Source of the DNA: Cytophagales bacterium
Lineage (GTDB): Bacteria; Bacteroidota; Bacteroidia; Cytophagales; ES-bin-26
Length of the DNA: 6,710 nt
Direction: 5' to 3'
NCBI GenBank assembly: GCA_014379925.1
Contig: JACMKY010000243.1
Location: 1 to 6,710, forward strand
Below are positions 6,116 to 6,710 of this stretch, piece by piece; position 1 is the stretch's first letter, and each line of letters starts with the position of its first letter. Made by a program: the position numbers and the translations under genes. The notes under the pieces were generated by a model. It was not told the origin of the DNA, searched no databases, and saw only the letters and a program-made list of their open reading frames with translations.

Positions 6116-6394
6116 ATGGGACTGGATACTGTTGAGTTGATCGTGGAAACGGAGAAAATATTTGGGATTAATATTCCGGATTTGGAAGCGGAAGAAATCG
6201 ATACGGTGGGCGACTTACAAGCCTGCGTCTGGCGGCACCTGCAAGCCAAGCCACTTGGATTGCGAAACCCGGATTTTGCTAGTCAGGAACGGGTGTACCA
6301 GCGGGTGGTGGAGGTTATGCACGACCGCTCGGGTGCGCCGCTCGAAGATATCACTTCGGAGGCATCCATCACCAACGATTTGGGAATGGATTAG
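6116..6394 (+). CDS. Acyl-carrier-protein-like protein with permuted halves and no phosphopantetheine serine
   Basis: The 92-residue product has two parts. Residues 3-31, starting LDTVELIVETEKIF and including INIPDLEAEEI and TVGDL, align without gaps to helices II-IV of canonical ACP (17 of 29 identical to E. coli AcpP 37-65, recalled from memory). After a linker (about 44-55), residues 59-92 match the start of ACP: helix I (RVYQRVVEVM), then LEDITSEASITNDLGMD, aligning without gaps to AcpP 2-35. The order is therefore reversed. The protein ends at the Asp that precedes Ser36 in AcpP and begins just after it. Its four serines (56, 72, 81, 84) are all outside the modification site, so it is unlikely to carry acyl chains. 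The start cannot be moved upstream because an in-frame TGA lies at 6098-6100. After the TAG no ACP sequence continues. The first 65 bases are about 40% GC, lower than the neighbours. Alternative: a remnant of a tandem ACP array. Confidence 0.82.
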   Translation: MGLDTVELIVETEKIFGINIPDLEAEEIDTVGDLQACVWRHLQAKPLGLRNPDFASQERVYQRVVEVMHDRSGAPLEDITSEASITNDLGMD

Positions 6395-6449
6395 ACCAAT
6401 TCAGATTCTAGTCAAGCTTCTACTTGTTCAGTTTAGTTACACCAATTCA
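6395..6449. repeat. Direct repeat ACCAATTCA, two copies
   Basis: ACCAATTCA occurs at 6395-6403, right after the stop codon of the ACP-like gene, and again at 6441-6449 in the loop of the following inverted repeat. The start-to-start distance is 46 bases. It may be chance in AT-rich DNA or the trace of a small duplication or excision. Confidence 0.35.
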
Positions 6450-6459
6450 AAACAAGTAG
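6420..6459. terminator. Possible bidirectional terminator or other inverted repeat between convergent genes
   Basis: CTACTTGTT (6420-6428) and AACAAGTAG (6451-6459) form a perfect 9-bp stem around a 22-base loop. It sits between the ACP-like gene and the convergent gene whose stop is at 6533-6531. A TTTTCTTT run (6471-6478) lies 11 bases past the stem on the plus strand, too far for a classical intrinsic terminator. The position fits transcription termination, but the AT-rich stem and large loop make it weak. A protein-binding site is an alternative. Confidence 0.35.
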
Positions 6460-6530
6460 GATGCATCACGTTTTCTTTGAAGTATGGATACGCAGTAAAT
6501 CACAAATCTGCATTCCAAATTTCTATCCGG

Positions 6531-6710
6531 TTATTCTTTCCTGCCCGACTTACCATCCCGCAGCTTCTGGTCCAGTTCCCGACTGTCCTTGAGCATTTGT
6601 TGGGGATGGTCCATGTCGGAATTTTCGTCCAGGGCTTTCCAATTGAATTTCTCGTCGATGGGCGTGAGGGCTTTTTGCGGGTCGAAAATGCGCCCGTCCA
6701 CCGGCCGGGC
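6531..6710 (-). CDS. C-terminal 59 residues of an unrecognised protein, runs off the right edge
   Basis: The minus strand is open from base 6710 to a TAA at 6533-6531. The visible tail, beginning ARPVDGRIFDPQKALTPIDE and ending KLRDGKSGRKE, is hydrophilic and highly charged, with no membrane segment. Codon use is GC-rich, like the main genes of the window, which supports real coding. FNWKALDENSDMDHP and the final helix-like LKDSRELDQKLRDG look like a soluble C-terminal extension. I do not recognise the family, and the start lies outside the window. It converges with the ACP-like gene across a 136-base, low-GC gap. Confidence 0.7.
   Translation of the reverse strand, partial: ARPVDGRIFDPQKALTPIDEKFNWKALDENSDMDHPQQMLKDSRELDQKLRDGKSGRKE

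Noticed and set aside
1..6710. tRNA, rRNA, CRISPR arrays, insertion-sequence ends or phage genes
   Set aside because: No cloverleaf, regularly spaced repeats, transposase motifs or terminal inverted repeats with target duplications were seen on either strand.

Overview
The window looks like a piece of a GC-rich Bacteroidota chromosome. The evidence is a large secreted FG-GAP/VCBS repeat protein ending in a type IX secretion (Por) C-terminal sorting domain, a MurF with Bacteroidota-style motifs, start codons without Shine-Dalgarno sequences, and a TAnnTTTG-type -7 promoter element just before the adenosylhomocysteinase gene. The genus cannot be told from the sequence.

Left half, minus strand (1-2470): three genes read leftward. 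In transcription order they are murF (peptidoglycan precursor synthesis), a 107-residue coiled-coil protein of unknown function with a 14-residue tandem repeat, and the first 228 codons of ahcY (S-adenosylhomocysteine hydrolase), which runs off the left edge. The gaps are 48 and 106 bases. ahcY probably has its own promoter, and the small gene may too.

Centre, plus strand (2546-4822): divergent from murF across a 75-base gap lies a 758-residue putative surface or secreted beta-propeller protein with about ten FG-GAP/VCBS units. It converges on a small minus-strand gene (4865-5110) for an orphan HicB-like domain with no visible HicA partner. A gene-poor stretch of 343 bases (5111-5453) follows, with two inverted repeats.

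Right end (5454-6710): a LOG-family nucleotide phosphoribohydrolase is followed 80 bases later by a 92-residue acyl-carrier-protein-like gene. Its halves are in reversed order: helices II-IV come first and the helix I segment last. The chain breaks exactly where the phosphopantetheine serine should be, so that serine is missing. This is the most unusual item here. A low-GC intergenic stretch with a 9-bp inverted repeat separates it from the 3' end of a convergent, unrecognised minus-strand gene.

Apart from these neighbourhoods there is no sign of one functional operon. No RNA genes, CRISPR arrays, insertion sequences or phage genes were seen.
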